Below are positions 25,698 to 35,922 of a stretch of 64,000 bases of DNA, one piece after another. The notes under the pieces are model-generated. The model was not told the DNA's origin and did not search any database. It saw nothing but the letters and a program-made list of their open reading frames with translations. The translations under genes and the position numbers were made by a program. The DNA is from Leptospira fluminis. Its GTDB lineage: Bacteria > Spirochaetota > Leptospiria > Leptospirales > Leptospiraceae. Position 1 is the stretch's first letter; each line of letters opens with the position of its first letter. Location of the stretch: NCBI RefSeq assembly GCF_004771275.1, contig NZ_RQEV01000008.1:186001-250000 (forward strand). The letters run 5' to 3'.

Positions 25698-26471
25698 TTA
25701 ATGTTTGATATTCGGAACGTTGATGCGGTCCAAGACTTCGGCGGTGAAATCCCGAAACTCCCCTAACGCTTTCGGAATCGCAAATCCTTCCAATTCCGTG
25801 GCCTTTTCGAAGCGAGGATTGAAAGAGATCTTGTCCTCCACGTTCATGATGATTCCCCCGCCCGCCTTCAGTCCGTCCAAAACCTTGTTCAGAAATTCGT
25901 TAAATTTTTGGAACATTTCGAAAGCCTCGGCGATAAAAATCCGAGTCTGCTTGTTCTTCATCCGACTCAACTGCTCCCGGAACTCCTGCTTTTCCGCGGC
26001 CTGGTATTCTTCTATGGTTTCCGTAAGCACCTTGATGTTCCTACGGATATTTTCCATGTGTTTTACCACGCCGTCCTTTTCGTTTCCGTGGGAAAAATCG
26101 AATTTGATATGCATTTCGTTTAATATCGGAAGGTATTCCCGGTCCAGGACGTTGATCCAAGTTCCGATCTGATTGACTTCGGTATCGTTGGAATTTGGGG
26201 AAATCTTCATCACCGGATATTTTGCCAAGAGCCTTCCGGCTGCGTCCGGATTTTCCCTGTACAAGCGGATCTGCTCGGCGGCGGTTTCCAAGTTGTCCGG
26301 AATTCCTTCCGGAGAAATTTCCCGCATCCTATTCCGGTACTTGTCCAGATCCCGACTGACTCTGTATTTCTGCTCGTCGTTTTTGGAGAGCCTAAGAATC
26401 TTTTCCAACTGGTTGATCATCTTTTGATAACGCTGCAATTCCAGGATCTGTTCTTGAGTGATGACGGCCAT
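25698..26471 (-). CDS. Coiled-coil hypothetical protein
   Basis: 257 residues, soluble. The N-terminal 60 residues (QILELQRYQKMINQLEKIL, then KNDEQKYRVSRDLDKYRNRM) and residues about 130-190 (VKHMENIRRNIKVLTETIEEY, then QEFREQLSRMKNK) look like coiled coils. The C-terminal part is mixed. No enzymatic motif is visible and I recognise no family. AAGGA sits five bases before the ATG. It follows the 26517-27809 gene on the same strand after 45 bases. Confidence 0.65.
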   Translation of the reverse strand: MAVITQEQILELQRYQKMINQLEKILRLSKNDEQKYRVSRDLDKYRNRMREISPEGIPDNLETAAEQIRLYRENPDAAGRLLAKYPVMKISPNSNDTEVNQIGTWINVLDREYLPILNEMHIKFDFSHGNEKDGVVKHMENIRRNIKVLTETIEEYQAAEKQEFREQLSRMKNKQTRIFIAEAFEMFQKFNEFLNKVLDGLKAGGGIIMNVEDKISFNPRFEKATELEGFAIPKALGEFRDFTAEVLDRINVPNIKH

Positions 26472-26516
26472 AGTTTTCCTTGGATTCTAACCGGATCGGG
26501 TCCGATTGCAAGTAGA

Positions 26517-27809
26517 TTACCCGGACTTCTTCCTATATCTCTCCAGCGCCAATCTCAGAAAGTCGGAGTCCGGAAACTTGTAGACCAGGGACTCCAATAA
26601 TTTCGTTCCTTCCTCGGCCATTCCGATTTCGAGTAAGGTGACCGCCTTTAGATAGAGCATTTCGGAAGAGTATTGGAACCTTCCGGTCCGGGCGAGTCGA
26701 TCCAGAAAAGCGTCGAATTTTCTCTCCTTGAATTCCTTTACCGCGATCGCCCTATGGGTAAGATAAGAATCGGGATACAACTTTTCCAGGTCGACCAAAC
26801 TAACCTCCAGCTCCGATGCTGCGGTGGAGTTCCAGAGAAGCAGCAACTCGAAAGGACGTAATGTATGGGCGAGTCCCTGCTCTTTCAGGATCTTGTATCT
26901 TTCAAAAAGACTTTCATCCTCCGATCCGGAGACCGTCTCTCTTAGGGATTCGGAGAGTTCCTCTCTTCCGTTCCTTCTTTTTTCCTCCAGGATCCAATCT
27001 TTCAAAAGATCCCTGGATATGCTGCGCTTCAGTAGGAAAAACCGGTCGCGGATGGAATGCCTGGTTTCGTAGTCCTTCAGGAAGGAATCCACTTCCCCCA
27101 ATTCGAATTCCTGCAATCTTCTGGAAAGCATGGCGTCTAACACCGTCACGCTTCTGAGTCCGCTCGGGTTCGTTCTGAAATAATGGTAGGCGAGTCCTAG
27201 AAGATTCGGCTCTTTTCCCGAAACGACCAGGTCATAGAGCCGGAATTTTTGCTCTTCCGAAAGTCCGGAAGTTTTGTGGGCGGAAACCAGTCGGACCTTG
27301 TCCTCCGTTTCCTCCGGCATTTGCTCCGGAGTTTGTGCGGAGAATCCCAAAAAATACAGTAGAGTCCGGCCGTCCTTGGCTTCGGGAAGATCCGCCGAAA
27401 AGGAATCCAACAGTTTTCCGTAATCTTGTAATCTTTCTTCGCATAATAAAAACGCCGAACAGAGGGAAAACAATTCGCCGTCCCAGATTTCGTGCCCTTC
27501 CAACTCCTCCAAAAGTTCCTCGAAAAAAAGGCGGAGAAGTTTCTCTTCCCTCTCCGTGATCCCTTCCTCTCGGATCCAATTCGTGCGGGGGGAAAGAAAT
27601 CGGAAACCTCCGAATAGGTCGGAACGAAAACAGTCCGAAGGCTTCAGGTGAGTGAGGATGCTTCCGCTATAATTCTCCAGAATCTTGGTCTTCAGCCTCA
27701 GTACTTCGGAGGAAGGTTTGGAAGAGGAAGCGTTTTGTCGCTCCGGCGTCGGCGCAGGACGGCCGAGAGTGATTTCGGGCCATTCCGTCTGTGAAATTGA
27801 AACCTGCAT
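26517..27809 (-). CDS. Helical-repeat (TPR-like) hypothetical protein
   Basis: 430 residues with no signal peptide. The C-terminal 150 residues have paired helices with TPR-like spacing (YLTHRAIAVKEFKERKFDAF, then SSEMLYLKAVTLLEIGMAEEG, then LLESLVYKFPDSDFLRLALE). The N-terminal half is acidic and helical. No catalytic motif is seen. It is divergent from the lytic transglycosylase gene at 27872 with only 62 bp between them. TPR proteins often act as scaffolds, but the partner is unknown. Confidence 0.6.
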   Translation of the reverse strand: MQVSISQTEWPEITLGRPAPTPERQNASSSKPSSEVLRLKTKILENYSGSILTHLKPSDCFRSDLFGGFRFLSPRTNWIREEGITEREEKLLRLFFEELLEELEGHEIWDGELFSLCSAFLLCEERLQDYGKLLDSFSADLPEAKDGRTLLYFLGFSAQTPEQMPEETEDKVRLVSAHKTSGLSEEQKFRLYDLVVSGKEPNLLGLAYHYFRTNPSGLRSVTVLDAMLSRRLQEFELGEVDSFLKDYETRHSIRDRFFLLKRSISRDLLKDWILEEKRRNGREELSESLRETVSGSEDESLFERYKILKEQGLAHTLRPFELLLLWNSTAASELEVSLVDLEKLYPDSYLTHRAIAVKEFKERKFDAFLDRLARTGRFQYSSEMLYLKAVTLLEIGMAEEGTKLLESLVYKFPDSDFLRLALERYRKKSG

Positions 27810-27871
27810 GTCCGTCCGATCCCTTTTTTGGAGTTGAAGCTACGTTAACCTAGGAAAGACTGAAAGATAGC

Positions 27872-30127
27872 ATGAAAAAGATCCTCTTTGCAGTTCCCCT
27901 GCTACTAGTTGTCGGCAGCCTCCGGGGGAACGACGACGTAAAATACCTGACCAAATCCTATAGTCTGGAAAAAATCAGGAGGATCTTTCGGGAAAGGCAT
28001 CCTAGCACGGAGTCCGAAGTCTTCGCGATGGTCCGCTTTCATGAAAGCCACCCGGACGGCGAAGAGCACGCCAGGTTGCGGTATTTGGTATCCCTATTAA
28101 AAGGAAGAATGGTGGCGAGCGTAAGCAAGGACGATCTCCTGGAACTGATCGCCAACCCTCTCCCATCCACGAGCGCGATTACGAAAGTGACCTATTGGAA
28201 ACTCTACGAGGAAATGGTGAAGAGAAGAAGCCTTTCTCCTTCCGAATTCGTTTCCTATTTGAAAAAATTTCCGAAGAGTTACGATCCGATCTACCGAAAT
28301 ACGATTTCCGAAATTCTCAGAGTCCAATACGAAGCGAGCCAATTCAAGGAGGCCAAAGAGTACGCGGAATCCTTTTCCGAGCAGGAGAGGACGGAATATT
28401 TCGGCCCCATGGCGAAGTACCGTTACGGGAAAGTTCTTTATAAATCGGGAGAGGTCCAAAAATCGGAAGCCTTGTTTTATTCCTTGGTGGAGGACCCTTA
28501 CGTTCCTTCCTACACCAAGAAGGACATCCTAACGGACCTCAAAACCTGGAAGGGGGACGGATTTTATCGTTCCCTTTCCATCGAGACCGCGGTACATTTT
28601 CTTCCCTTTCTTTCTACCGGAGACCGAAAATCCTTTTTGTCCTCTCACGGGGATTTCGCTTCCGTAACTTTCCAAAAACCGGAAAGTTTTAAAACCGCGG
28701 CGAGAATGATCGCGCAGTTCCACCCTGAAAAGGCCGCGCCTTTCCTGGCAAGGCACAGGACGTTTGCCCAATCCAATCCGGATTTTACCGCCGCAATTTC
28801 CAGGGAAGTTTCCAACCAAAACTTAGGAGTGCAGGCTCTGAAAATCTTGGAGAACGTAGATCCGGCTGCCACGGACGAAGTGGAATATGCGTATGCCCGG
28901 GCCTACAAAAAACTCGGAAACCAGGACAGGTATTTTTTCCGACTTCTTTCCTCTTTGGAACGCAACCCGTACAACCTGACTAGACAGGACGAATTGATCG
29001 ATCTCATCACCGGAGACCAAAAGCATTTTCTGGGGGATTCGTACTGGAAAGAAGCCTTGCGTAGGATTCCGAACCTACCCGTCAAAGGGAGATTGGTCTA
29101 TTGGCACCTACGCAACCTGAAGCGTTTAGGTAGAACCGAGGAGCTCCGCGGTTGGTTGAAATCCTATTACCCTCTCATTCCCGGCTCCTATTATACGAGA
29201 GTGATACGCGAAGAATTTTCCCCGGAGATATCCTCTTTGGCTATGCCGGAAAATCCCCTCCGAAATAAGGAGAGCCTTTTCGAATATCTTTCCTTGACGG
29301 CGGGGGATCCTGCCTACGCTGGAAAAATCATGGGACGGGATCTGGAATTCGCCTATTTTTCAGACGCGTTCCAGTTGGATGTGCGGATCGATTCCGCGCT
29401 AAGTAGAATCCGCGGGAATCATCTTTTGCAGAGTGCGAAAGAATATCTGGAAATCGGAGAGATGGCCTACGCGTATTCCCTCGTGGAGAAATACAAATCG
29501 CAGAACGGAACGGGAGAAGACGAAAAAGAAGAAATCCTCGCCGCGTTGGGAGAACTGACCGGAAACCAATACCTAACCGTGTACCATACCAGAAATCTGA
29601 TGAAAAAACGTCGGATTCCGGACGACGTGATCTTACTCCCGGCGAAACTCTCCTCCCGGATTTACCCTCGCCCTCACAGGGATCTTGTGGCTAAATATTC
29701 CCAATCCTTCGGAATAGAAGAGGATATCGTCTATGCGGTGATGCGACAGGAATCCTTTTTTAAGGAAAACGCCGTCTCCGTTTCCAATGCGAGAGGACTC
29801 ATGCAGATCATGGGTTCGACGGGAAAAGGACTTGCCCAAGGACTGGGCTTGGGACCCTACTCCCTATTCGATCCGGAAATTTCGATCCAGATGGGAGCAA
29901 GGTTCCTGAAATATCTTTTATCCTCCAATCAAAACGATCTGAAATGGGCCTCCATCGCATATAACGGCGGCCCGGGAAACCTGAGAAAATGGAAACGCAA
30001 TCATTACAGGGGAGATTTTAACCATTTTTTGGAGGAACTTCCGGTAAAGGAACCTCGCGACTATTGCAGAATCGTTACTTCGAACTATTACAATTACCAA
30101 AACTTGAGATTGTATAAAAACCGCTGA
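27872..30127 (+). CDS. Soluble lytic murein transglycosylase-like protein (SLT, GH23)
   Basis: 751 residues. A signal peptide (MKKILFAVPLLLVVGSLRG) is followed by about 570 residues of helical repeats, like the U-shaped domain of Slt70, and a C-terminal SLT domain (about 605-745). The catalytic Glu is Glu627 in AVMRQESFF. Other SLT motifs are SNARGLMQIM and ASIAYNGGPGNLRKW, then RDYCRIVTSNYYNYQ. The enzyme cleaves peptidoglycan in the periplasm, leaving 1,6-anhydro ends. Length and order match the Slt family. The 198 bp after the gene holds no other gene before citrate synthase. Confidence 0.9.
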   Translation: MKKILFAVPLLLVVGSLRGNDDVKYLTKSYSLEKIRRIFRERHPSTESEVFAMVRFHESHPDGEEHARLRYLVSLLKGRMVASVSKDDLLELIANPLPSTSAITKVTYWKLYEEMVKRRSLSPSEFVSYLKKFPKSYDPIYRNTISEILRVQYEASQFKEAKEYAESFSEQERTEYFGPMAKYRYGKVLYKSGEVQKSEALFYSLVEDPYVPSYTKKDILTDLKTWKGDGFYRSLSIETAVHFLPFLSTGDRKSFLSSHGDFASVTFQKPESFKTAARMIAQFHPEKAAPFLARHRTFAQSNPDFTAAISREVSNQNLGVQALKILENVDPAATDEVEYAYARAYKKLGNQDRYFFRLLSSLERNPYNLTRQDELIDLITGDQKHFLGDSYWKEALRRIPNLPVKGRLVYWHLRNLKRLGRTEELRGWLKSYYPLIPGSYYTRVIREEFSPEISSLAMPENPLRNKESLFEYLSLTAGDPAYAGKIMGRDLEFAYFSDAFQLDVRIDSALSRIRGNHLLQSAKEYLEIGEMAYAYSLVEKYKSQNGTGEDEKEEILAALGELTGNQYLTVYHTRNLMKKRRIPDDVILLPAKLSSRIYPRPHRDLVAKYSQSFGIEEDIVYAVMRQESFFKENAVSVSNARGLMQIMGSTGKGLAQGLGLGPYSLFDPEISIQMGARFLKYLLSSNQNDLKWASIAYNGGPGNLRKWKRNHYRGDFNHFLEELPVKEPRDYCRIVTSNYYNYQNLRLYKNR

Positions 30128-30325
30128 ACTCCGGCTTTTCCCTCTCTTTTTGGATTGTCTAGAATTTCAGATCCATAGGATAGTACTTGCGGAAAGTTTC
30201 GAAGCGAGACAGGTCTTATATCTTGCCCACGGAAAATCGAACCCGAGCCCCGTTTTTTTTCGCGAACTTCGACGGGAAATTCACTCGGAGATCGTAGTTA
30301 GAGACAAATATCCCAGGAGAAAAAA

Positions 30326-31615
<1,290 letters not shown>

Positions 31616-31645
31616 CCTCTTCTTTGCCTAGGAAACTTTCTTTCC

Positions 31646-31675
31646 CCAATCCCCGGGTGCAAACTCGGGGATTGG
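31646..31675 (+). terminator. Hairpin terminator of gltA
   Basis: CCAATCCCCGGGT and ACTCGGGGATTGG form a 13-bp stem with one G-T wobble around a GCAA tetraloop, followed by CTTTCCC. The next gene starts 23 bases later. The stem is strong, but the T-tract is weak. Confidence 0.7.
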
Positions 31676-31697
31676 CTTTCCCAACTCCGCAAACGAT

Positions 31698-32984
31698 TTG
31701 TCTCAACAACTCCCGCAAAATTTTCGTAAAGCGCGTCGCTACCAACTCAATAAAAGTTCCGAAGCGATCCTGAAATCCGGCCATCCTTGGATTTTAAGAG
31801 GAAACGTATCCTCGGCCGCCTCCGTTTTTCGGGAGGGAGATCGGCTCAGGTTGGTTTCCGGAAAAAACGAGGTTATCGGTTACGGAATCTATTCCTCTAG
31901 GGGGCCGATTGCTATTCGAATCCTGCAACGCGGGCCCGAATTTTCACTCGAAACTCTCCGGAAAACGATCGCCGATGCTTTCGAAAAACGAAAGAGCCTC
32001 GAAGACACCACGGATGCCTATAGACTTTTGCACGGAGAAAACGACAAAATCCCCGGAATCACCGTGGACAAATATGCGAAGACTTGGGTCGTGCAAACGT
32101 ATTCCAAGGGTCTGTATGGACTCGCAAGGTTGGCTGTTCGAATTCTGTTTTCGATCGCTTCCGAAAATCCGTCCGCTCTTCCTCTTAGGATCCTATTGGT
32201 GTCTCCGCAAAGAATGGGAGAAGGGGAATCCGTAAAGACGAGGTTCCTACGAGGAAATTGCCCGCTTCCGATCCGAGAGGCCGTCCGCCTGAAAGACCTC
32301 CGATTCGCCGCAAAGATTCCGGGCCAAAAAGGAAGTTTCTTCCTGGATGTTCGGAATCTCCGCTCTTATCTTTTGGAAAACGAGAGCCTCTCTCGAAACA
32401 AACATTGCCTTCACTTATTCTGCCATACCGGTTTCACATCCTTATGCATGGAACAAGCAGGGGCCTTGTCCGTGACTTCCATAGACGGCTCGGAAGATGT
32501 CTTAGAGGAATTCGCTTCCCAATTAACGGAAGATACTTTGCAAGGGGAATTTCGGGAGAAAAACCGGTCCGTTTTCCTTCGGAACCACGAGCTGATTCGC
32601 TCCGATCTGTTTCGGGATTGGAATTTTTTAGGAGACCGAAAATTCGGACTCGTGGTTCTGGATCCACCCAACTTAGCCCCGAACCAGGCTGCCCTTCCTT
32701 CCGCAAAAAAAGCTTATAAAAGCCTGATTTCCAAAAGTCTAGAGAGGTTGCAACCGGGAGGGGTTTTGGTTCTGTTATCCTGTTCCGGAAGGATCTCCGA
32801 CTCGGAATTTGAAAAGATTGGCCGGGAAACGATCCGTTCCCGAGGATGGAAGTACGGATCTATGGTTCGTCTTCCTCCCGAAGCGGACCATCCCGTCTTG
32901 CGGGAATTTCCGGAAGGCAAATACTTTAAGGTCCATCTCTATCTGGAAATGAATCCGATAGCACGACTCGAGAAAGAAAAATGA
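31698..32984 (+). CDS. RlmI-like class I SAM-dependent RNA methyltransferase
   Basis: 428 residues. The N-terminal 75 residues resemble a PUA RNA-binding domain (GHPWILRGNVSS, then GDRLRLVSG). The middle has the RlmI-type DKIPGITVDKYAKTWVVQ segment. The C-terminal domain is a Rossmann methyltransferase: FLDVRNLRSYLLE, LHLFCHTGFTSLCMEQAGA, VTSIDGSE and VVLDPPNL. The family methylates cytosine in 23S rRNA; the exact site here is not shown. The start is TTG at 31698 with no better alternative. It overlaps the next methyltransferase gene by four bases. Confidence 0.8.
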   Translation: MSQQLPQNFRKARRYQLNKSSEAILKSGHPWILRGNVSSAASVFREGDRLRLVSGKNEVIGYGIYSSRGPIAIRILQRGPEFSLETLRKTIADAFEKRKSLEDTTDAYRLLHGENDKIPGITVDKYAKTWVVQTYSKGLYGLARLAVRILFSIASENPSALPLRILLVSPQRMGEGESVKTRFLRGNCPLPIREAVRLKDLRFAAKIPGQKGSFFLDVRNLRSYLLENESLSRNKHCLHLFCHTGFTSLCMEQAGALSVTSIDGSEDVLEEFASQLTEDTLQGEFREKNRSVFLRNHELIRSDLFRDWNFLGDRKFGLVVLDPPNLAPNQAALPSAKKAYKSLISKSLERLQPGGVLVLLSCSGRISDSEFEKIGRETIRSRGWKYGSMVRLPPEADHPVLREFPEGKYFKVHLYLEMNPIARLEKEK

Positions 32985-33847
32985 AACGAAACGTTTTTAG
33001 CGGAACGTATGAACTTTTGGATTCCGGCCATTTCAAAAAACTGGAACGTATCGGCGCTTATAAGATCGTCCGCCCTTCCCCCGTTAGCGCCTGGCCGCCC
33101 ACAAAACCCGCGCTTTGGAAGGACGCCGACGGAGAATACCACAGGAACGACAAGGGCGGAGGCAACTGGAAGTGGAACATTCGCCCGGAAGAGGAATTCT
33201 ATATCGAAGTGGGGCCTCTTACGATAAAGATCCGTTTTACTCCTTTCGGACACCTCGGGCTATTTCCCGAACAAATGGAAAATTGGAATCGAATTCGACT
33301 TCTCTCTTCCCAACTTTCCGGTGAAGGAGAAGTATTGAATTTGTTCGCCTACTCCGGCTTGTCCACCTTGTCCGCTCTCTCCGGCGGAACGAATGCCTGC
33401 CACCTGGACGCGTCTAAAGGGATGGTGGATTGGGCGCGGGAAAACGCGGAAGCCTCCAATCTGGCCGATAAGAAAGTCCGCTGGATGGTGGAAGACGTGA
33501 TCAAATTTTTAGGAAGAGAAATCCGGAGAAAAAAAAGATACCTTGGATTCATTTTGGATCCTCCTACGTTCGGAAGAGGAGCTAGTGGAGAAGTCTTCAA
33601 AATCGAACGGGATCTTCCGGAGATGATGGATCTATTGATGCAACTCTGCGATGGAAAACCCGAATTCGTGGTACTCACCTGTCATTCTACCGGGTTCAGC
33701 CCTCTTGCTTTGAGAAGGATCCTGGAAGGTAGGGTCCGAAACGAAGGTTCGTATCTTACGGAGGAATTGTCTATACCGGAAACCGCCGGCAGGTCCTACC
33801 CCGCAGGATCCAATTGCATTTTTTATTCCAAGAGGCTGGAGCTTTGA
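32981..33847 (+). CDS. SAM-dependent methyltransferase (RNA-methyltransferase-like)
   Basis: 288 residues. The Rossmann core has VLNLFAYSGLSTLSALSGG (SAM loop), CHLDASKGMVDWARENA and LGFILDPPTFGRG, the last being the DPP-type catalytic motif seen in RlmI/RlmK-like enzymes. It has no PUA domain. The substrate is probably RNA but is not established. The first residues resemble a conserved YELLDSGHFKKLERIG start. It overlaps the preceding RlmI-like gene by four bases and the following TrmH-like gene by four, so the three are translationally coupled. Confidence 0.8.
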   Translation: MKRNVFSGTYELLDSGHFKKLERIGAYKIVRPSPVSAWPPTKPALWKDADGEYHRNDKGGGNWKWNIRPEEEFYIEVGPLTIKIRFTPFGHLGLFPEQMENWNRIRLLSSQLSGEGEVLNLFAYSGLSTLSALSGGTNACHLDASKGMVDWARENAEASNLADKKVRWMVEDVIKFLGREIRRKKRYLGFILDPPTFGRGASGEVFKIERDLPEMMDLLMQLCDGKPEFVVLTCHSTGFSPLALRRILEGRVRNEGSYLTEELSIPETAGRSYPAGSNCIFYSKRLEL

Positions 33848-34650
33848 CGGGAAAACGATATTACTTGGAGATCACCAGCTTTTCCAACGAGAAGCTAAAG
33901 TACATCTCCGGCCTGAAGGAAAAAAAGAATCGGGAAAAAGCGGACGCTTTTTTTCTGGAAGGATACAGGGAAATCTCTCGTGCAAAGGCTTCCGGGAAGT
34001 TGAAGTTCGAATACATCCTCACTTGTCCCGATTGTTACTTGGGAGAAAACGAGGACGAGTTAGTCGAATCCTTGCAAGCCAAAACGATCATCGTCCCCAA
34101 GCAAATCTTCGAGAAAATTTCCTATCGGGACAGACCCGACGGATTGATAGCCACCGCCTTTCTACCGGATTTCTCCCTTCCGGAAAATCTGACTTTGACC
34201 GGTTCTCGCGTGCTGGTGATAGAAGGAGTCGAAAAGCCCGGAAATTTAGGGACCATTCTGAGAACTGCCGAAGGTGCCGGATTCGATACTGTCTTGGTGG
34301 CGGATCCTAGATTGGATCTTCTGAATCCGAACGTGATCCGCTCCTCTACCGGGACCTTGTTTACTCTTAACGTATTTCAAACGACGATAGAAAGATCCAT
34401 CCCTTTCTTAAAGAACTCCGGCTACAAGACGATATCGGTCACGCCGGAAGCGGAAACTATCTACTGGAATACGGATCTCAAGGGAAGAATAGCGTTGGTA
34501 TTCGGGAGTGAACAATACGGGTTAAGCGAATTTGCCCGCTCGAATTGCGACCTATCAACTTCCCTCCCGATGAACGGTAAGGCCGACAGTCTGAACTTGG
34601 CAATGTCTGCAGGAATCTTAATGTACGAAGTCTTAAGGCAGAATCTCTAA
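33844..34650 (+). CDS. SpoU/TrmH-family RNA 2'-O-methyltransferase
   Basis: About 268 residues. The frame is open from 33814, but the TTG at 33844 is the better start, with AGAGG and GGAG just upstream and a four-base overlap with the preceding stop. The N-terminal substrate-binding domain (about 1-100) is followed by a SPOUT domain with the three SpoU motifs: EKPGNLGTILRTAEGAG, VFGSEQYGL and LPMNGKADSLNLAMSAGI. The family methylates ribose in rRNA or tRNA; the target here is unknown. The glycosyltransferase gene follows directly. Confidence 0.85.
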   Translation: MTGKRYYLEITSFSNEKLKYISGLKEKKNREKADAFFLEGYREISRAKASGKLKFEYILTCPDCYLGENEDELVESLQAKTIIVPKQIFEKISYRDRPDGLIATAFLPDFSLPENLTLTGSRVLVIEGVEKPGNLGTILRTAEGAGFDTVLVADPRLDLLNPNVIRSSTGTLFTLNVFQTTIERSIPFLKNSGYKTISVTPEAETIYWNTDLKGRIALVFGSEQYGLSEFARSNCDLSTSLPMNGKADSLNLAMSAGILMYEVLRQNL

Positions 34651-35766
34651 ATGGCGAAAATTCGTATCCTTGCATACGTAGGCAGCCACGGATTCGGACA
34701 TATCAGTCGTAGTCTGGAAGCGATCACGTTCCTTCTTTCGACCCGACCCGAATGGTCTGCGACGATCGTCTCGGAAAGAGCGGAGGAATTTTCCCGAACT
34801 CTCGTAAAGAATCCCAATTGGATCGCCTCTCGGGAAAGGATCGTTTTCAGAAAGGCCAAAACGGACGTAGGCATAGTGCAGAAAGATTCTTTAGGGATGG
34901 ATTTGGAAGCCACGGAAGCGGAAATTCGGAACTTTCGCGACTCAAAATCCGAGTGGTTAGAAAAGGAAATCCGATTCGTAAAAGCGGAAAAATTCGATCT
35001 ACTTTGGTCGGATGCTTCCTCCCTTCCCTTTGTGTTATCTTCGGAATTAGGGATTCGATCCGTCTTTCTCGGGAATTTTACCTGGGACTTTATTTATTCC
35101 CATTATAAAAAACATACGTTAGACTCCTTTGCAGAGGAGATACGACGGGAATATTCTTTTTGCGATCTGGGCCTGATCCTTCCCTTTTCGTGCCCTATTT
35201 CCTGCCTACCCAAAACTCGGGAAATCGGACTCTTGGGAAGAAAGCCGGGGCTTTCCAAAGAGGCGGCCCGATTGCAATTCGGTTTTGAAAAAGACGTACT
35301 CTATTATCTTTTTTCCTTCGGGGCGTACGGGATAGAACCGGGACGTTTCCGCTGGAAGGATTGGAATCCCGCAAAAGAAAGAATCGTTACCAGCGGAACG
35401 GAGCTAAAGGGTCCGGCCCCGAATTCTCTCGGAGTCGTTTCCGTTCCTCCCTGCCATTATCCGGACCTTATAGCCGCTTGCGATTTCGTACTGACTAAAC
35501 CGGGTTACGGAATATTAAGCGAATCCTTTTTGGCGGGAACTCCGGTGCTCTATACGGACCGAGGAGATTTTCCAGAATATCCTTATTTGGTGAAGGCGCT
35601 GGAAAACAGTTTCAAATCCTCTTATATCGACCATGACCATTTATACTCTTTTCGATGGAAAGAAGCTCGGGAACAGGCGGAAGCCGCCGTTCCGATCGGA
35701 GATCCAAGATTGCAAAGAAGCGGGACGGAAGAGATTCTCCAATCGATCGAAGAACTGATCTGTTAG
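34651..35766 (+). CDS. MurG-like glycosyltransferase family protein
   Basis: 371 residues. The N-terminus (ILAYVGSHGFGHISRSLEAI) has the glycine/His loop of GT-B glycosyltransferases, and the C-terminal half has SVPPCHYPDLIAACDFVLTKPGYG, then SESFLAGTPVLYTDRGDFPEYPYLV, the nucleotide-sugar binding end typical of UDP-glycosyltransferases and MurG-like proteins. Sugar donor and acceptor are unknown. It starts immediately after the TrmH-like stop with no clear ribosome binding site, so it probably depends on coupling. The next gene, gltB, converges on it from 156 bp away. Confidence 0.7.
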   Translation: MAKIRILAYVGSHGFGHISRSLEAITFLLSTRPEWSATIVSERAEEFSRTLVKNPNWIASRERIVFRKAKTDVGIVQKDSLGMDLEATEAEIRNFRDSKSEWLEKEIRFVKAEKFDLLWSDASSLPFVLSSELGIRSVFLGNFTWDFIYSHYKKHTLDSFAEEIRREYSFCDLGLILPFSCPISCLPKTREIGLLGRKPGLSKEAARLQFGFEKDVLYYLFSFGAYGIEPGRFRWKDWNPAKERIVTSGTELKGPAPNSLGVVSVPPCHYPDLIAACDFVLTKPGYGILSESFLAGTPVLYTDRGDFPEYPYLVKALENSFKSSYIDHDHLYSFRWKEAREQAEAAVPIGDPRLQRSGTEEILQSIEELIC

Positions 35767-35800
35767 CGCAGTCAGCACTGGGAAACTCGATCGTCCTTCC

Positions 35801-35816
35801 TGCAGGAGCTCCCACA
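35801..35816 (+). repeat. Imperfect palindrome downstream of the glycosyltransferase gene
   Basis: TGCAGGAGCTCCCACA is palindromic except for two mismatched pairs, with a GGAGCTCC core. It lies 35 bases after the glycosyltransferase stop, in the convergent gap before gltB. Similar short palindromes are, from memory, scattered in Leptospira intergenic DNA; I cannot confirm this here. Confidence 0.3.
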
Positions 35817-35888
35817 AGAAAAGACCCGATAAAAACGCTTGCCGAGTGTAAGGCTTTGTGATACGGACTTCGAAGGGTACCACCGCAC

Positions 35889-35918
35889 CGGCCCCCGCCC
35901 AGGAAGGGCGGGGAGACC
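35889..35918 (+). repeat. 30-bp GC-rich palindromic repeat, copy A
   Basis: The arms CCCCGCCC and GGGCGGGG flank an AGGAA loop, with CGGC before and AGACC after. All 30 bases occur again, inverted, at 60169-60198. This copy ends four bases from the gltB stop codon, in a convergent gap. It could end transcripts from both sides, but there is no T-run. A dispersed REP-like element is a fair description. Confidence 0.75.
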
Positions 35919-35922
35919 CATC

